A stretch of 30,023 nucleotides of DNA from JBCCCJ01 sp039029315 (GCA_039029315.1 JBCCGK010000128.1:1-30023); one strand, 5' to 3'. Positions 1 through 8,355 are shown, numbered from the stretch's first letter. The notes: generated from the sequence alone by a model not told the origin. Numbers and translations: made by a program.

Positions 1-140
1 TATTTTTTGTATGCGTCTTTTTTCCTCATTCTGCGGCTTTTTTTGTTCTCATAGCACCACTATGAGAACAAAAAAGAGCCTTGCCTGAGAAAAAAATACA
101 CCATAAAAATTCTCAGCACAGATTCCTAAACAGTCTCTTA
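1..140 (+). mobile_element. MITE-like element, copy 1 (left end outside window)
   Basis: This is the right-hand 140 bases of a short repeat that occurs almost unchanged at 10854-11019 and 13771-13937. It contains a perfect 10-bp hairpin stem (45-54 with 60-69, GTTCTCATAG and CTATGAGAAC) flanked by T-rich and A-rich tracts. It ends at 131-140 with AGTCTC followed by TTA, the same border as the other copies. No open reading frame lies in it, so it must be moved by a transposase encoded elsewhere. By comparison with the full copies, about 26 bases of the left end lie outside the window. Confidence 0.8.
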
Positions 141-155
141 GCCTATTCGTGAGTA

Positions 156-182
156 ACCCGGCCCCAGGTGCCGGGTTTTTTG
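156..182 (+). terminator. Rho-independent terminator
   Basis: A 7-bp GC-rich stem, ACCCGGC at 156-162 and GCCGGGT at 170-176, has a 7-base loop and is followed at once by a run of T. It would end a plus-strand transcript coming from a gene beyond the left edge; MITE copy 1 sits between that gene and this terminator. Confidence 0.75.
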
Positions 183-736
183 TTTGGGAGTGGGAAAGCA
201 AAGCTGAAAGTGCTGCCCCTTCCCCGCTCCCTATGGCGTTCCCTATCAGGTTGCTAGGCCCGAGTACCCATGATCAGGAGATGGTCTGCCGATCATCTCT
301 ACGGTGGTGAAATAATTTTGGGGACGGAGGAAGAAAACAGCCCATTTACCTATGCCAAGGCGGGTTTTTGTATTGTCAGGAAAAAAATCAAATATTTTCC
401 ATGCAACTTCCCCAATCCCCTTGTCTCTATAGTGAAGAATGAGAGATGTTGGATGTTAGAAAAGCGAAGAAAACTTTGAATTCGTGAATTTTTTTTTGAC
501 CAAAAACGTCTCTTTATTCGGACAAAGCGTTCTTTCTGAGAGAATTGAACCAAAATCAGGTTCACCCAGCCATATGTTAGAGTTTGAAAAAAAAACAAAA
601 AAAATACGGTAGCAGCCCTCAGCAACGTTAGTAGAATACTTCATTCAAAAAAGAGTTATCTGTGGAACTTCTCGTTTTCCTCCTTCCAATCACAATTTTT
701 TTAATCTTTGGGGTAAAAGATCTCGCGGATCTTTCG
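183..736. other. Gene-poor AT-rich stretch upstream of sigma factor
   Basis: I find no convincing gene here. The short frames present have no recognisable domain and run across A and T homopolymers (around 490 and 588-602). The stretch should contain the promoter of the sigma factor operon, but I see no clear TTG / TAnnTTTG pair. A GTG at 662 opens the sigma factor frame 25 codons upstream of the ATG I prefer. Confidence 0.4.
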
Positions 737-1321
737 ATGCGTGAACTGATCCGATCCTACCAAAGAGAGAAAGAGAATCCAGTAGCACTCGAACTGCTGA
801 ACCGCTATCGTACATCATCCAATCAAGAAAGAGGGGAAATCATTTGGGGCTTATTGGCACCGCATCGGACTGACTTGTCCAGAATCGTTGCCTCCTTGAA
901 TGAGAATCCCGAGGATGAACTCCAGAACTTGTACATCAAGCTTCATGGACTATTTCTCAGGGGCAAATTCCCCGAAAAGAATTGGAAGCATTGGTTGGCG
1001 CGGATTCTCAAAAATGACATGCTCAACAAAAAGACAAAGAAGAATCCTATTGTCTCCGTTCCTGTGGAACGACTTCCTGAGGCTGAAGCGGCTCCAACCG
1101 AAGCTCCTCTCAATATGAACCTGCTTCAAAAGGCTGTAGATAAGCTACCTGCCAATCAGAAGCGCGTGGTCGAATTGAGATATCTCAAGCGTTCGGAAAA
1201 ACTCATGACCTACAAAGAAATAGCGGCCACCATGCAGGTCAGCGTAGGTCAAGTACATGGATATTTGGACAGAGCCAAAGAAAATTTAAGAATTCATCTA
1301 CATGGAATCAAAGAATCATAG
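737..1321 (+). CDS. ECF-type RNA polymerase sigma-70 factor
   Basis: This 194-residue protein is a probable alternative sigma factor that would direct RNA polymerase to a specific set of promoters. The N-terminal half (MRELIRSYQ...LLNRYR, then a helical stretch ending in a WL-RI-ND-L pattern) fits sigma region 2. The C-terminal third (LPANQKRVVELRYL, then MTYKEIAATMQVSVGQVHGY, then RAKENLR) is a clear sigma region 4 helix-turn-helix. I chose the ATG at 737. A GTG at 662 is in frame but would add a hydrophobic leader that is out of place on a sigma factor and is read from AT-rich upstream sequence. The end overlaps the next gene by 20 bases, so the two are translated together. The neighbour is a one-pass membrane protein, the usual arrangement for a sigma factor and its regulator. 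Family assignment is firm; the regulon is unknown. Confidence 0.85.
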   Translation: MRELIRSYQREKENPVALELLNRYRTSSNQERGEIIWGLLAPHRTDLSRIVASLNENPEDELQNLYIKLHGLFLRGKFPEKNWKHWLARILKNDMLNKKTKKNPIVSVPVERLPEAEAAPTEAPLNMNLLQKAVDKLPANQKRVVELRYLKRSEKLMTYKEIAATMQVSVGQVHGYLDRAKENLRIHLHGIKES

Positions 1322-2225
1322 GGAAAGCGACTTGCGAGAACTAGACCTCATGCAGGCGTATCTTCGCGACGAAACAAGCGAGATGCTTGTTGAAGAAATC
1401 GAGGAAGAGATGGAGCGAGATCCGCTATATCACCTGGCCATGGAGGCCCTTGCACATTCCTCTCTTGACAGAACAAGTGCTTCGCTGACGCAACTAGAAG
1501 AAGCGTTTCCTGCACTTCTCATACAGGCCAAAGAACAATTTGTGGCCTACCTGGACACCCATCCTGATCTAGAAAGCCCTCCGGCTACGCCTACCGGAAA
1601 TTGGCTCGCCAATCTTCCCGCCTGGCAAAAATGGTTTGGATCTCTGGCGTTGTTATTGTTCGTTGCCAGTCTGGTAACACTACCCTTGTTGATGAGTGGT
1701 CCCGATCTTCACAAAGATCCCGCACTTCATTTGGTTGTTGATGGAGATCAGTTGGCCGGCATCAGCATGCTTCAGGAATGTGAAAGCAAGCGCCCTGGTA
1801 TTGGAAGAGGAAAGGAAGTGACTTTCAGCTCCACGCTCGTCGAAACCTATGCAAGTGGTAAGTATGGACAAGCGATACGAGAATTCAGACAACTGGAAAA
1901 AATGCCTGGATTGGGAGATGCCTGTCTTCTTTATACAAAATTTTATTTAGCAAAAAGCTTCATGATGGAGGGAGATTATTCGCAAGCAATTGCTACCTTC
2001 AAGCTGATAAGCGAACATCCTGCAAGTCCTGCTTCTCTGGTTCATGCTGCCCATTGGTATCTCGGAAATCTGGCTTTGGCACAAAAAGAATATTCAACTG
2101 CCAGCACGCATTTTGACCTGCTTTTGGAGAGTGATCCTCATCTGAGCCAGGACCATATTGGGACCTTATTGCAAAACAATTACCTCCAGGAGGCCAAACA
2201 GTATCTGAATGCGCTGAAACCCTGA
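1302..2225 (+). CDS. One-pass membrane protein with TPR repeats, probable sigma-factor partner
   Basis: This 307-residue protein has an acidic helical cytoplasmic part (1-105), one hydrophobic segment (about 111-131, WFGSLALLLFVASLVTLPLL), and an outer part. The outer part from about residue 185 has helix pairs of TPR type, for example YGQAIREFRQLEKM, YSQAIATFKLISEHPASPAS and YSTASTHFDLLLESDP. The start ATG lies inside the end of the sigma factor gene, so the pair is translationally coupled. Topology and position suggest an anti-sigma or sensor role: the inner segment could hold the sigma factor and the outer TPRs could bind a protein partner. That role is an inference; I see no zinc-binding anti-sigma motif. 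A 226-base gap separates it from the caspase gene downstream. Confidence 0.7.
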   Translation: MESKNHRESDLRELDLMQAYLRDETSEMLVEEIEEEMERDPLYHLAMEALAHSSLDRTSASLTQLEEAFPALLIQAKEQFVAYLDTHPDLESPPATPTGNWLANLPAWQKWFGSLALLLFVASLVTLPLLMSGPDLHKDPALHLVVDGDQLAGISMLQECESKRPGIGRGKEVTFSSTLVETYASGKYGQAIREFRQLEKMPGLGDACLLYTKFYLAKSFMMEGDYSQAIATFKLISEHPASPASLVHAAHWYLGNLALAQKEYSTASTHFDLLLESDPHLSQDHIGTLLQNNYLQEAKQYLNALKP

Positions 2226-2296
2226 GACATATGAGCCCACACAAACAACATGAATGACTTTGAGACATCAACTTATCAATGACAATACCCAACCCT

Positions 2297-2343
2297 CAAT
2301 GGCAATCAGGATTAGCCTTTCATGTGGCTAGACATTGCCATTG
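2297..2343. promoter_or_regulatory. Nested inverted repeat between TPR and caspase genes
   Basis: Perfect 10-bp arms (CAATGGCAAT at 2297-2306, ATTGCCATTG at 2334-2343) enclose a second short stem (TAGCC with GGCTA). No T run follows, so it is not a classical terminator. It may be an RNA hairpin between two parts of the operon or an operator for the caspase gene. Confidence 0.4.
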
Positions 2344-2451
2344 ATCTTGATATAGGCATATCAGTATTTTATAAGGGGAATGCCAATGAAATAAAACCTG
2401 CATCTTCGTTATTTTACATCAGATAGACTCTTTTTTTTAATCCTAGTGATT

Positions 2452-3699
2452 ATGAAGAAATTTCCTTCCCCCAGCTATTCATCTTTCTTTTTAGGTTTGA
2501 TAGTGCTCGCTCAAACCGCTTTTGCCACCCTGCCACAGCAGGATCAGTACCTCCAGGAAACCGAAAATTGTGTCATCCGACTGTACGGGAATTACAACAT
2601 CACCCCTCAGGTCGGCTCTGAAGACATCATTATCACAACCTATGACAAGAAGACCTTTGCCCTTCGCTTTTTGGTCTCCTGCTGCAATGACGATGATCGT
2701 ACCATCGCAGTGGAAGATCCGAAACAACAACTCATTACGCCCAAAGAAGAAGAGAAAGGCTTATACGCTTTTCAGGCGAAGTTGTATGCAATGGACAACA
2801 GCTACACCATTCGCATCAAATGTGGCAAGAAAACCATAGGTACCAAACGAATCATTATCAAGGTCGACCAAAACAGCATGAAACGAGATGATGTAGCCAT
2901 CATTTTTGCTGTTGGCAAACACTCCAAAGCCGCCAAAGAGGCAGGCTGGGAAGACTTGAAATATTCTGTGGAAGATGCGAAAGCCCTGAAATGGACCCTC
3001 GAAAAGAAGTTTGGGTTCAAGGTCAAACTGTTTGTTGATCCTACCTGGGAACAAATCGATGAAGCCATGGTCCAGGTCCGCAACAAACGCTGGAATCCAC
3101 TCGATCAACTATTCGTCTACTTCACCGGACATGGTCATATGGCAAATGGAAAAGGCTACTTCATCCCCAGCAATGCAGGTTCCAGTGTCAAGACTTACTT
3201 CAAAATGGAAGATCTCAGGAATTATATAGACGAAACTCCCTGTAACAATATCGTATTGGGGATCGATGCCTGTTTTGCTTCCTCCTTTCTTGAAAGAGGC
3301 GGTAAGAATGTATCCTATACCTCTTCCAGTAATGATATTCAATCCTTGCTATCATCTGATGCACCTTTTCGATATTTTATTGGTTCTTCTCCTTCCAATC
3401 GTGAGGTCAAGGAAAAAGGAATCTTTGTGAAGGAAATGTACAAAGCCAAAGGCAAGTACAAGTTCAGCAAAAAGAAGTTCAAAGTCTCTGAGTTTATGAT
3501 GTCTGTGTTAGACGCCATCGAAGAAGGTGAAAAAGAACTCAAGGGTCGTCCCATTCCCATCTGGTATGTGGGACGAAAAGTAGAAGAACTCTACAAGCCC
3601 AAGAAGAAGATCACCGGACAGTACTCTTATGCACGTGCTACCCGATTCGGGTCTCAACAAGACAAAGGCTTTCATTTTCTCATTTCCAATTCGAAGTAA
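2452..3699 (+). CDS. Exported caspase-fold (C14) protease
   Basis: This 415-residue protein begins with a signal peptide (MKKFPSPS, then a hydrophobic core, then AQTAFA before TLPQQ), so it leaves the cytoplasm. Residues about 27-140 look like a beta-rich domain. From about 145 the caspase fold begins: DDVAIIFAVGKHSKAA, a helix with SVEDAKALKWTLEKKFGF, then YFTGHGH with the catalytic His near residue 227, then GIDACFASSF with the catalytic Cys near residue 274. Both catalytic residues are present, so the enzyme is probably active; caspase-like bacterial enzymes cut after basic or acidic residues. I use the ATG at 2452 rather than the in-frame GTG at 2446, as it gives a standard signal peptide. 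It is followed after two bases by a membrane metallopeptidase gene, so the two proteases are co-expressed. The substrate is unknown. Confidence 0.88.
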   Translation: MKKFPSPSYSSFFLGLIVLAQTAFATLPQQDQYLQETENCVIRLYGNYNITPQVGSEDIIITTYDKKTFALRFLVSCCNDDDRTIAVEDPKQQLITPKEEEKGLYAFQAKLYAMDNSYTIRIKCGKKTIGTKRIIIKVDQNSMKRDDVAIIFAVGKHSKAAKEAGWEDLKYSVEDAKALKWTLEKKFGFKVKLFVDPTWEQIDEAMVQVRNKRWNPLDQLFVYFTGHGHMANGKGYFIPSNAGSSVKTYFKMEDLRNYIDETPCNNIVLGIDACFASSFLERGGKNVSYTSSSNDIQSLLSSDAPFRYFIGSSPSNREVKEKGIFVKEMYKAKGKYKFSKKKFKVSEFMMSVLDAIEEGEKELKGRPIPIWYVGRKVEELYKPKKKITGQYSYARATRFGSQQDKGFHFLISNSK

Positions 3700-3701
3700 T
3701 C

Positions 3702-5558
3702 ATGAAGTCTCGCGCTTCCTGGATATTATTGATCTGTCTTCTCTCACTATTTGGAGGGATACTGATTCTCATGGTTCTTTCTCCTTTGACGAGGGATCAT
3801 CAAGTCCCTACTCGCAGGGAAGGAATCGATTTTTCTCTGACAAAAGCTGCCATCTCTGTCATACAGGAACCTACGGATCATGTACTCCCCCGTGCAGGAA
3901 GCACTTCGAGATTGACTCAATCCTCAGAGGCAGCCGTAGCCATTGATCCTGATATGCAAGAATCAGCACCATCATCCATGCCTTCTTTTGGCATGCAGAG
4001 AGGTGAGAAAAGCATATCAACCCATGGTCATACCCATGGTCATGCCCATGCACATACCCGCCCCATTCCCCGCTGGCTAAATCCACCTGTAGAGGATGCA
4101 GATTGGGTTTCAGAAGCCACAAACAAATGCACCAAAATTCTGAAAAAACTGTGGGCCAAACAGGGGGGAATTGACTTGCCTACGATTGAAATTGTAGGCA
4201 TCGGGGCCTATGGCAAGCCAGCGGAGTATGATGTGAATGGTCAGCGAATTCTGCTCGATCCAAAAACTTATCAATTGTGCCTCAGTCTTCCCAATTTGGG
4301 AGAAGAGGCACTTGCTTTTTTGATTGCGCATGAATTGATTCATTCTTACCAGCATAGCTCATTTGATTATAAATCTCTTGGCTTTTTTGTAGAAACAACC
4401 TCTATCAAGGATTGGGCAAAACAAGATCAGATCCGCAGAAAGAAAATGGAAACACAAGCTGATATCTGGGGCGCTATTTTGTGCTATATGGCTGGCTATC
4501 AGGTTGAGCAAAGCATTCCTGCTTTTATTGATGAATTGTATGAGGCTTTTGATCTAGCGGAGGAAGATCCTGGTTACGATTCCAAAACGGAGCGTCTGGC
4601 TATTGCCAAACGCGCACAGAAAGAGGTGCGGAAAAGTATACAGATCTTCGAGATGGCCAACTACCTCAGTGTCTTGCAGCGACATGACAAGGATACCATC
4701 CTCTACAGATACCTGACCGATCAGTTCCGAAGTGCCGAGTTTTACAACAATCTCGGGATTTCTTATCTGCGCCTTGCCTTGCCCAAGCTGGATGAGCCGT
4801 ATCGCTCTCTCCCCTATCCTTTCCTCATGGATACGGAAACACGATTGAAACAAGCCATCAGCAAACAAAAATTCGACATTGGTCGCATGATCAGAGTGGG
4901 TATCAGCCAGTTTGACTTGATTCCCGACCTCAATCCTGATTATGATCCAGCCTACCTCAATCGAGCCATTGGCTACCATATGCTGAGTGCCGTTGAGGCA
5001 GGACAGAAGCAAGCACATTTACAAGAAGCCAAAAGTAGTTTGAGCAAGATCTCTTCGCCGGGATACACCTCCAAGGTCCGCATCCTTCAGGAGTTGATCC
5101 ACTCAACACGTGTTCCCAAGCAATTTGTCCGTTCCTTTACCGAGACAGGGGAGCCTGCTCCTATCACAGCCATTATTGACAACATAGACTTATCAGATGG
5201 CTATGCCCTGGATGAGTTGGCCTATACCTGGGAAACAACCGTCTCTTTTTCCGAAGGCATTGTAGCTTCCGGGAAGGAGCTCCCCCATTCTAACCTTCTT
5301 TGCCTGGAGGACAAAGGACGTTTTTCACATACCTATATTCAGAAAATCCACAAACGTATCCCAAACCTTCCTGCATCCTTGAAAGGGAAAGTATATCAGG
5401 TTGGGAGCCAGATTCCAACTGTTGAGATTGCGGGACTTCGCAAAACGCTCGCCCTCGCCAATGGTGGGTATTTCCTGATTGATGACCGCTACGGAATTGT
5501 CTACAATATGAATGCAATGGATCGCGTCAATGAATGGGTGGTTTGGCGAGAGTGGTAA
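3702..5558 (+). CDS. Membrane-anchored M48-like zinc metallopeptidase
   Basis: This 618-residue protein has an N-terminal membrane anchor (about 7-28, WILLICLLSLFGGILILMVL). A low-complexity stretch follows with alternating His at 108-118 (HGHTHGHAHAH), which could bind metal. The protease core shows the zinc motif HELIH (His210, Glu211, His214), preceded by ALAFLIA, with a third ligand in ETQADIWG (Glu250) as in M48 peptidases. The remaining 350 residues are helical, possibly repeat-like, and end in a beta-rich segment that I do not recognise. The gene starts two bases after the caspase stop codon. Together with the sigma factor and TPR genes it suggests an envelope proteolysis or stress module. 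The peptidase call is good; the exact family and target are not established. Confidence 0.75.
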   Translation: MKSRASWILLICLLSLFGGILILMVLSPLTRDHQVPTRREGIDFSLTKAAISVIQEPTDHVLPRAGSTSRLTQSSEAAVAIDPDMQESAPSSMPSFGMQRGEKSISTHGHTHGHAHAHTRPIPRWLNPPVEDADWVSEATNKCTKILKKLWAKQGGIDLPTIEIVGIGAYGKPAEYDVNGQRILLDPKTYQLCLSLPNLGEEALAFLIAHELIHSYQHSSFDYKSLGFFVETTSIKDWAKQDQIRRKKMETQADIWGAILCYMAGYQVEQSIPAFIDELYEAFDLAEEDPGYDSKTERLAIAKRAQKEVRKSIQIFEMANYLSVLQRHDKDTILYRYLTDQFRSAEFYNNLGISYLRLALPKLDEPYRSLPYPFLMDTETRLKQAISKQKFDIGRMIRVGISQFDLIPDLNPDYDPAYLNRAIGYHMLSAVEAGQKQAHLQEAKSSLSKISSPGYTSKVRILQELIHSTRVPKQFVRSFTETGEPAPITAIIDNIDLSDGYALDELAYTWETTVSFSEGIVASGKELPHSNLLCLEDKGRFSHTYIQKIHKRIPNLPASLKGKVYQVGSQIPTVEIAGLRKTLALANGGYFLIDDRYGIVYNMNAMDRVNEWVVWREW

Positions 5559-5815
5559 ACAGGAGGAAATGACCCTTGTTCTGTTGCATGGCCGCATTTA
5601 TTCGCAGCCACCGAGCTTAGGAAATACATTCTCCAAGACCACAGGCATTTTAACAATGACAAGGGTTTCCTGTTAGTCCCTCTTTTTCTACTCAAAGAAA
5701 TTGTTTACCTCCTCTCTCTTCAAGACATATTGGAAGTAAGGCATCTTCACCTGCAATCCTTCTTTCAAGATTGGATGGACCAACTCGGTTCTCCCACCCA
5801 AGCATTCATAATGAT
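5559..5815. other. Intergenic stretch with imperfect inverted repeat
   Basis: There is no gene here. Segments around 5558-5579 (AACAGGA, later CCCTTGT) recur inverted at 5659-5674 (ACAAGGG, TTTCCTGTT), which could form a long-range hairpin after the peptidase gene. I see no clear promoter for the thioredoxin-fold gene that follows. Confidence 0.3.
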
Positions 5816-6412
5816 ATGAACCCTACTCTTCTACTTGGTCTCCTTGCTTGTCTCCTGACAGCAAACTCATTCGGACAGGAATCTTTCTACACCCTTCTTG
5901 ATTCCAGCCATCAGGAATCCTACCAAACTCTTCAGCAGGAGCACATTTATGAGATCAGCCATCAAGAACTCCACCGCCTGTTTCAGCAATCTGACAAGCA
6001 GTACAAGTTGATCTATACCTTTGGGGTATGGTGCAAGCCTTGTATAGAACTGCTGCCAACTGTCCTCAACCTCTCCGATGAACATGCCGATAAGCTTGAC
6101 TTGTATACAGTCATTACAGAGAATCGAACGAATATTCTCCAATTGTCAAGAAATTACTTTGCCAGGTACAAGGATTTTGACCGACCAGTCTTCAATGTCT
6201 CCAATGTGTATCATAAGCGATGGAGAAAAAAATACAACATTTTCATTGACAAGCTAGTTCCTGGTCATGAAAATTTTGGCATGTCTTTGCTCATTCTTTT
6301 CGACGAAAACAATCAAGTGGTCTTTGTCTCAAATTACTACCTGAGCAAGGAGGACAAGATCAACAAAGTCCTGGAATTCCTCGAAGCGGAACCCGTTGCG
6401 ATTGATAAGTAA
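5816..6412 (+). CDS. Secreted thioredoxin-fold protein
   Basis: This 198-residue protein starts with a signal peptide (MNPTLLLGLLACLLTANSFG, cut before QESFY), which is why I chose the ATG at 5816 over the in-frame ATG at 5771. A thioredoxin-like core follows, with YKLIYTFGVWCKPCIELLP: the redox pair is Cys73 and Cys76 in WCKPC. Such periplasmic proteins usually reduce or isomerise disulfides or serve cytochrome c maturation; which of these applies cannot be told. The last third (residues about 120-198) is less typical. The stop codon TAA at 6410-6412 lies exactly at the border of an inverted-repeat element, so the present C-terminus may have been set by that insertion. Confidence 0.75.
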   Translation: MNPTLLLGLLACLLTANSFGQESFYTLLDSSHQESYQTLQQEHIYEISHQELHRLFQQSDKQYKLIYTFGVWCKPCIELLPTVLNLSDEHADKLDLYTVITENRTNILQLSRNYFARYKDFDRPVFNVSNVYHKRWRKKYNIFIDKLVPGHENFGMSLLILFDENNQVVFVSNYYLSKEDKINKVLEFLEAEPVAIDK

Positions 6413-6753
6413 GAGACTGTTTGACTTTGGCCATTTTGAAAAATAGAAAATCCCTCATTACAGCCTGGAAACGGCTTTTGTGAATGAATGAACTTCGCTG
6501 TTTTAGGGTGATGTTGATTCAATCTAAGTAAGTGGACACATGTATATTTGGGAATCATCTTCCACCCTCTCGCTCTCCCGCCAGCGGGAGACATCAGCCC
6601 ACAAGGCCAGGAATCATCGATTTCTCCCTTTGGCGAGGGCTGAGGGAGGAATAGAATAAGCATATGTAAATATGACCACTTACTTCATTGAAAAATGGCA
6701 GGTGAGGTCTTGATAAGAGATTGGGATTCCCATGTTGGCCAAAGTCAAACTTA
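6410..6753. mobile_element. Decayed, divergent relative of the MITE, with nested inverted repeats
   Basis: The left border reads TAAGAGACTGTTTGAC, matching the end of the MITE at 10854 and 13771. A 15-bp perfect inverted repeat pairs 6419-6433 (GTTTGACTTTGGCCA) with 6736-6750. The right end goes straight from CAAAC to TTA, so the AGTCTC part of the terminus is missing, which suggests the element is no longer mobile. The interior differs from the other copies and holds a second palindromic element at 6518-6692. There is no coding sequence. Confidence 0.6.
6518..6692. repeat. Nested palindromic element
   Basis: The arms 6518-6550 and 6661-6692 are inverted copies: AAGTAAGTGG at 6526-6535 pairs perfectly with CCACTTACTT at 6676-6685, and the match continues imperfectly for about 15 more bases inward and about 6 outward. 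The centre carries a GC-rich block with a perfect 8-bp palindrome (TCTCCCGC at 6574-6581, GCGGGAGA at 6584-6591), like the dispersed REP-type repeats of many bacteria. No frame is present. Confidence 0.55.
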
Positions 6754-6828
6754 GATACGGTTTCCCGAAATCGCCTACCTGTCCAGCGAGATGAACAAAT
6801 CTTCCAAATCCAGGTCGAGCATCAATTT

Positions 6829-7395
6829 CTACTGATTTGCCTCCCCAGGTGTTGGGGTTTCAAATGTCACCCACTGCTCCCGATTGGCAGCGCTTCTCCC
6901 TGTTGAGACATCTGAAGTTTGTTGTCCAAACGCATAAGAATCAATGGTAGTGATTCCATCCGGTTCCAGGAGCACAATTGATTCCCCTGAAGCGCTCAGT
7001 TTTTTGCTGATGTGCAGCGGACCAGACATTTGATCATCGTCCCACCAGATAATCAAATAGCCTCCTGAGGGTATGGTCGTAGTGGTCGAATTTGTGCTTG
7101 GAATCTGATAGGGACTGGCATCGCCAGGGGTGTCGGTCATCCAGATGCCTCCAATATCTATCGCTTCAGTTGAACTATTGTACAATTCTACCCAATCATC
7201 AAAATCTCCCTGGGGATCGGCACAGCAGGAATCGTTCAATGCGAGAAATTCATTGATGATCAGGCCCGCATAACTCTGAGTGGGTTCTGGTTCCGGCTCA
7301 GGTTCCGGATCAGGATTACAGGCTGTAAGGAGGAGACCTCCAATGAAGGTTAGCAATACACAAAATCGAAAAGAATGATGAGCTAAGACAAGCAT
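6829..7395 (-). CDS. Lipoprotein with lamin-tail (LTD) domain
   Basis: This 188-residue protein has a lipoprotein signal ending in LLLTAC, with the lipidated Cys at residue 26. An acidic Pro-Glu linker follows (PDPEPEPEPEP). Residues about 42-185 match the lamin-tail domain: LIINEFLALNDS, DWVELYNSS, IDIGGIWMTD, then IPSGGYLIIWWDD and a closing SIVLLEPDG. LTD domains occur in surface and secreted proteins of this phylum, often next to nucleases or adhesins; here the domain stands alone. No enzyme motif is visible. It is divergently transcribed from the AraC-type regulator at 7558, with 162 bases between them. Confidence 0.8.
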   Translation of the reverse strand: MLVLAHHSFRFCVLLTFIGGLLLTACNPDPEPEPEPEPTQSYAGLIINEFLALNDSCCADPQGDFDDWVELYNSSTEAIDIGGIWMTDTPGDASPYQIPSTNSTTTTIPSGGYLIIWWDDDQMSGPLHISKKLSASGESIVLLEPDGITTIDSYAFGQQTSDVSTGRSAANREQWVTFETPTPGEANQ

Positions 7396-7498
7396 GATAC
7401 GGTTCTTAAAGTGACGGTTTTTTTGTAAAGACGGACAAAAATGCCAAACGGTGCCCTGAAAAAAAATTTACCATTGATTTTTGTCGATTTTTGACTCT

Positions 7499-7537
7499 GC
7501 GATTCGCTGGACAACTCCTTCTGCCGGCGATTCGTTG
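7499..7537 (+). promoter_or_regulatory. Direct repeat upstream of AraC-type gene
   Basis: GCGATTCGCTG at 7499-7509 and GCGATTCGTTG at 7527-7537 are an 11-bp direct repeat with one mismatch and a 28-bp period, just before the start of the regulator gene and between two divergent genes. AraC-family proteins often bind direct half-sites, so this may be its own operator. This is a suggestion from position only. Confidence 0.35.
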
Positions 7538-7557
7538 CATGGATACTTAGGTGCCAA

Positions 7558-8355
7558 ATGACCTTCTCTATGCCTGTTTCTTACATCTACAACAAGTTCT
7601 ATCATGAATTATGGTGTAAAGACTCTCATTCTGGTCTTCATCGGACGGCTCCACTCAGGCTTCAGCATCCGGTCATTGAGAATTTTTTTGTTGTGAGCAA
7701 CCCTGACAATCTGCTGTCTCCAACGATTATTTTGCCAGATCTTTCACCACATCTGGTCATTCATCACTTTCGAAATGGACAGACACGCGCTCGCATCATT
7801 GGCCCAAGAAGACGATCCGTTTTTGTCTCTCATCATCAGCGCAAACAAACCCTGATCCTACGCTTGAAGCCTTGTGGACTGTATGCCCTTACCTCTGTAC
7901 CATTGTCAGACATTGTGGATCGATCCGTAGCTCTGGAAGAGATCATGGGAGGGATTCTCTCCTATCAGGAATTGGTCGATGTGATGCATGAGAATTCCCA
8001 GGATTTGCTTTCATTTTTTGAACGCAGCTTCCTGCCAACAGTACAGAGACAACTACAATGGGGAAAAATCCTGTCCTCGGGGAAAGAGATTCAGAGAAAA
8101 AAAGTCCACCAACTGGCCAATGAACTAGGGATAAGCGATAGATATCTGCAAAAACTTAGCCTCCGACAATTGGGAATGAGTCCCAAAATGGTCTGCAAAA
8201 TTGAGCGACTGGCCTGTTCTCTGAATCTGACTTCACGACATCCGGATTTGCCCTTCAGTCAGTTGGCCCTCGAATCAGGATACTACGACCAATCCCATAT
8301 GATTGATGAGTACCAGCAATTTCTTCGCAAGACTCCCGGACAATTGTTTGGGTAG
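7558..8355 (+). CDS. AraC-family transcriptional regulator
   Basis: This 265-residue protein has an N-terminal sensor part (about 1-150) of the kind found in many AraC regulators of Bacteroidota, with a conserved-looking LKPCGLYALTSVPLSDIVDR. A C-terminal AraC double helix-turn-helix follows: VHQLANELGISDRYLQKLSL for the first helix pair, then LGMSPKMVCKIERL, then FSQLALESGYYDQSHMIDEY and FLRKTPGQLFG for the second, the family signature. Either the ATG at 7558 or the one at 7570 could be the start. It may control its neighbours, the divergent LTD lipoprotein or the exported protein at 8424, but no binding site is proven. The effector molecule is unknown. Confidence 0.85.
   Translation: MTFSMPVSYIYNKFYHELWCKDSHSGLHRTAPLRLQHPVIENFFVVSNPDNLLSPTIILPDLSPHLVIHHFRNGQTRARIIGPRRRSVFVSHHQRKQTLILRLKPCGLYALTSVPLSDIVDRSVALEEIMGGILSYQELVDVMHENSQDLLSFFERSFLPTVQRQLQWGKILSSGKEIQRKKVHQLANELGISDRYLQKLSLRQLGMSPKMVCKIERLACSLNLTSRHPDLPFSQLALESGYYDQSHMIDEYQQFLRKTPGQLFG

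Noticed and set aside
270..479. Short open frame of 69 codons in the left intergenic stretch
   Set aside because: No domain, no start signal and overlap with equally long frames on the other strand; the composition is that of AT-rich non-coding DNA.
662..736. GTG start at 662 for the sigma factor
   Set aside because: It would add a hydrophobic leader unlike any sigma factor; the ATG at 737 fits better, though the longer form cannot be excluded.
662..3699. Link between the sigma/TPR/caspase genes and the CRISPR locus, as in type III-E (Craspase) systems
   Set aside because: The genes lie over 15 kb apart with metabolic genes between, the caspase is exported, and the Cmr complex here is ordinary type III-B; the resemblance is probably chance.
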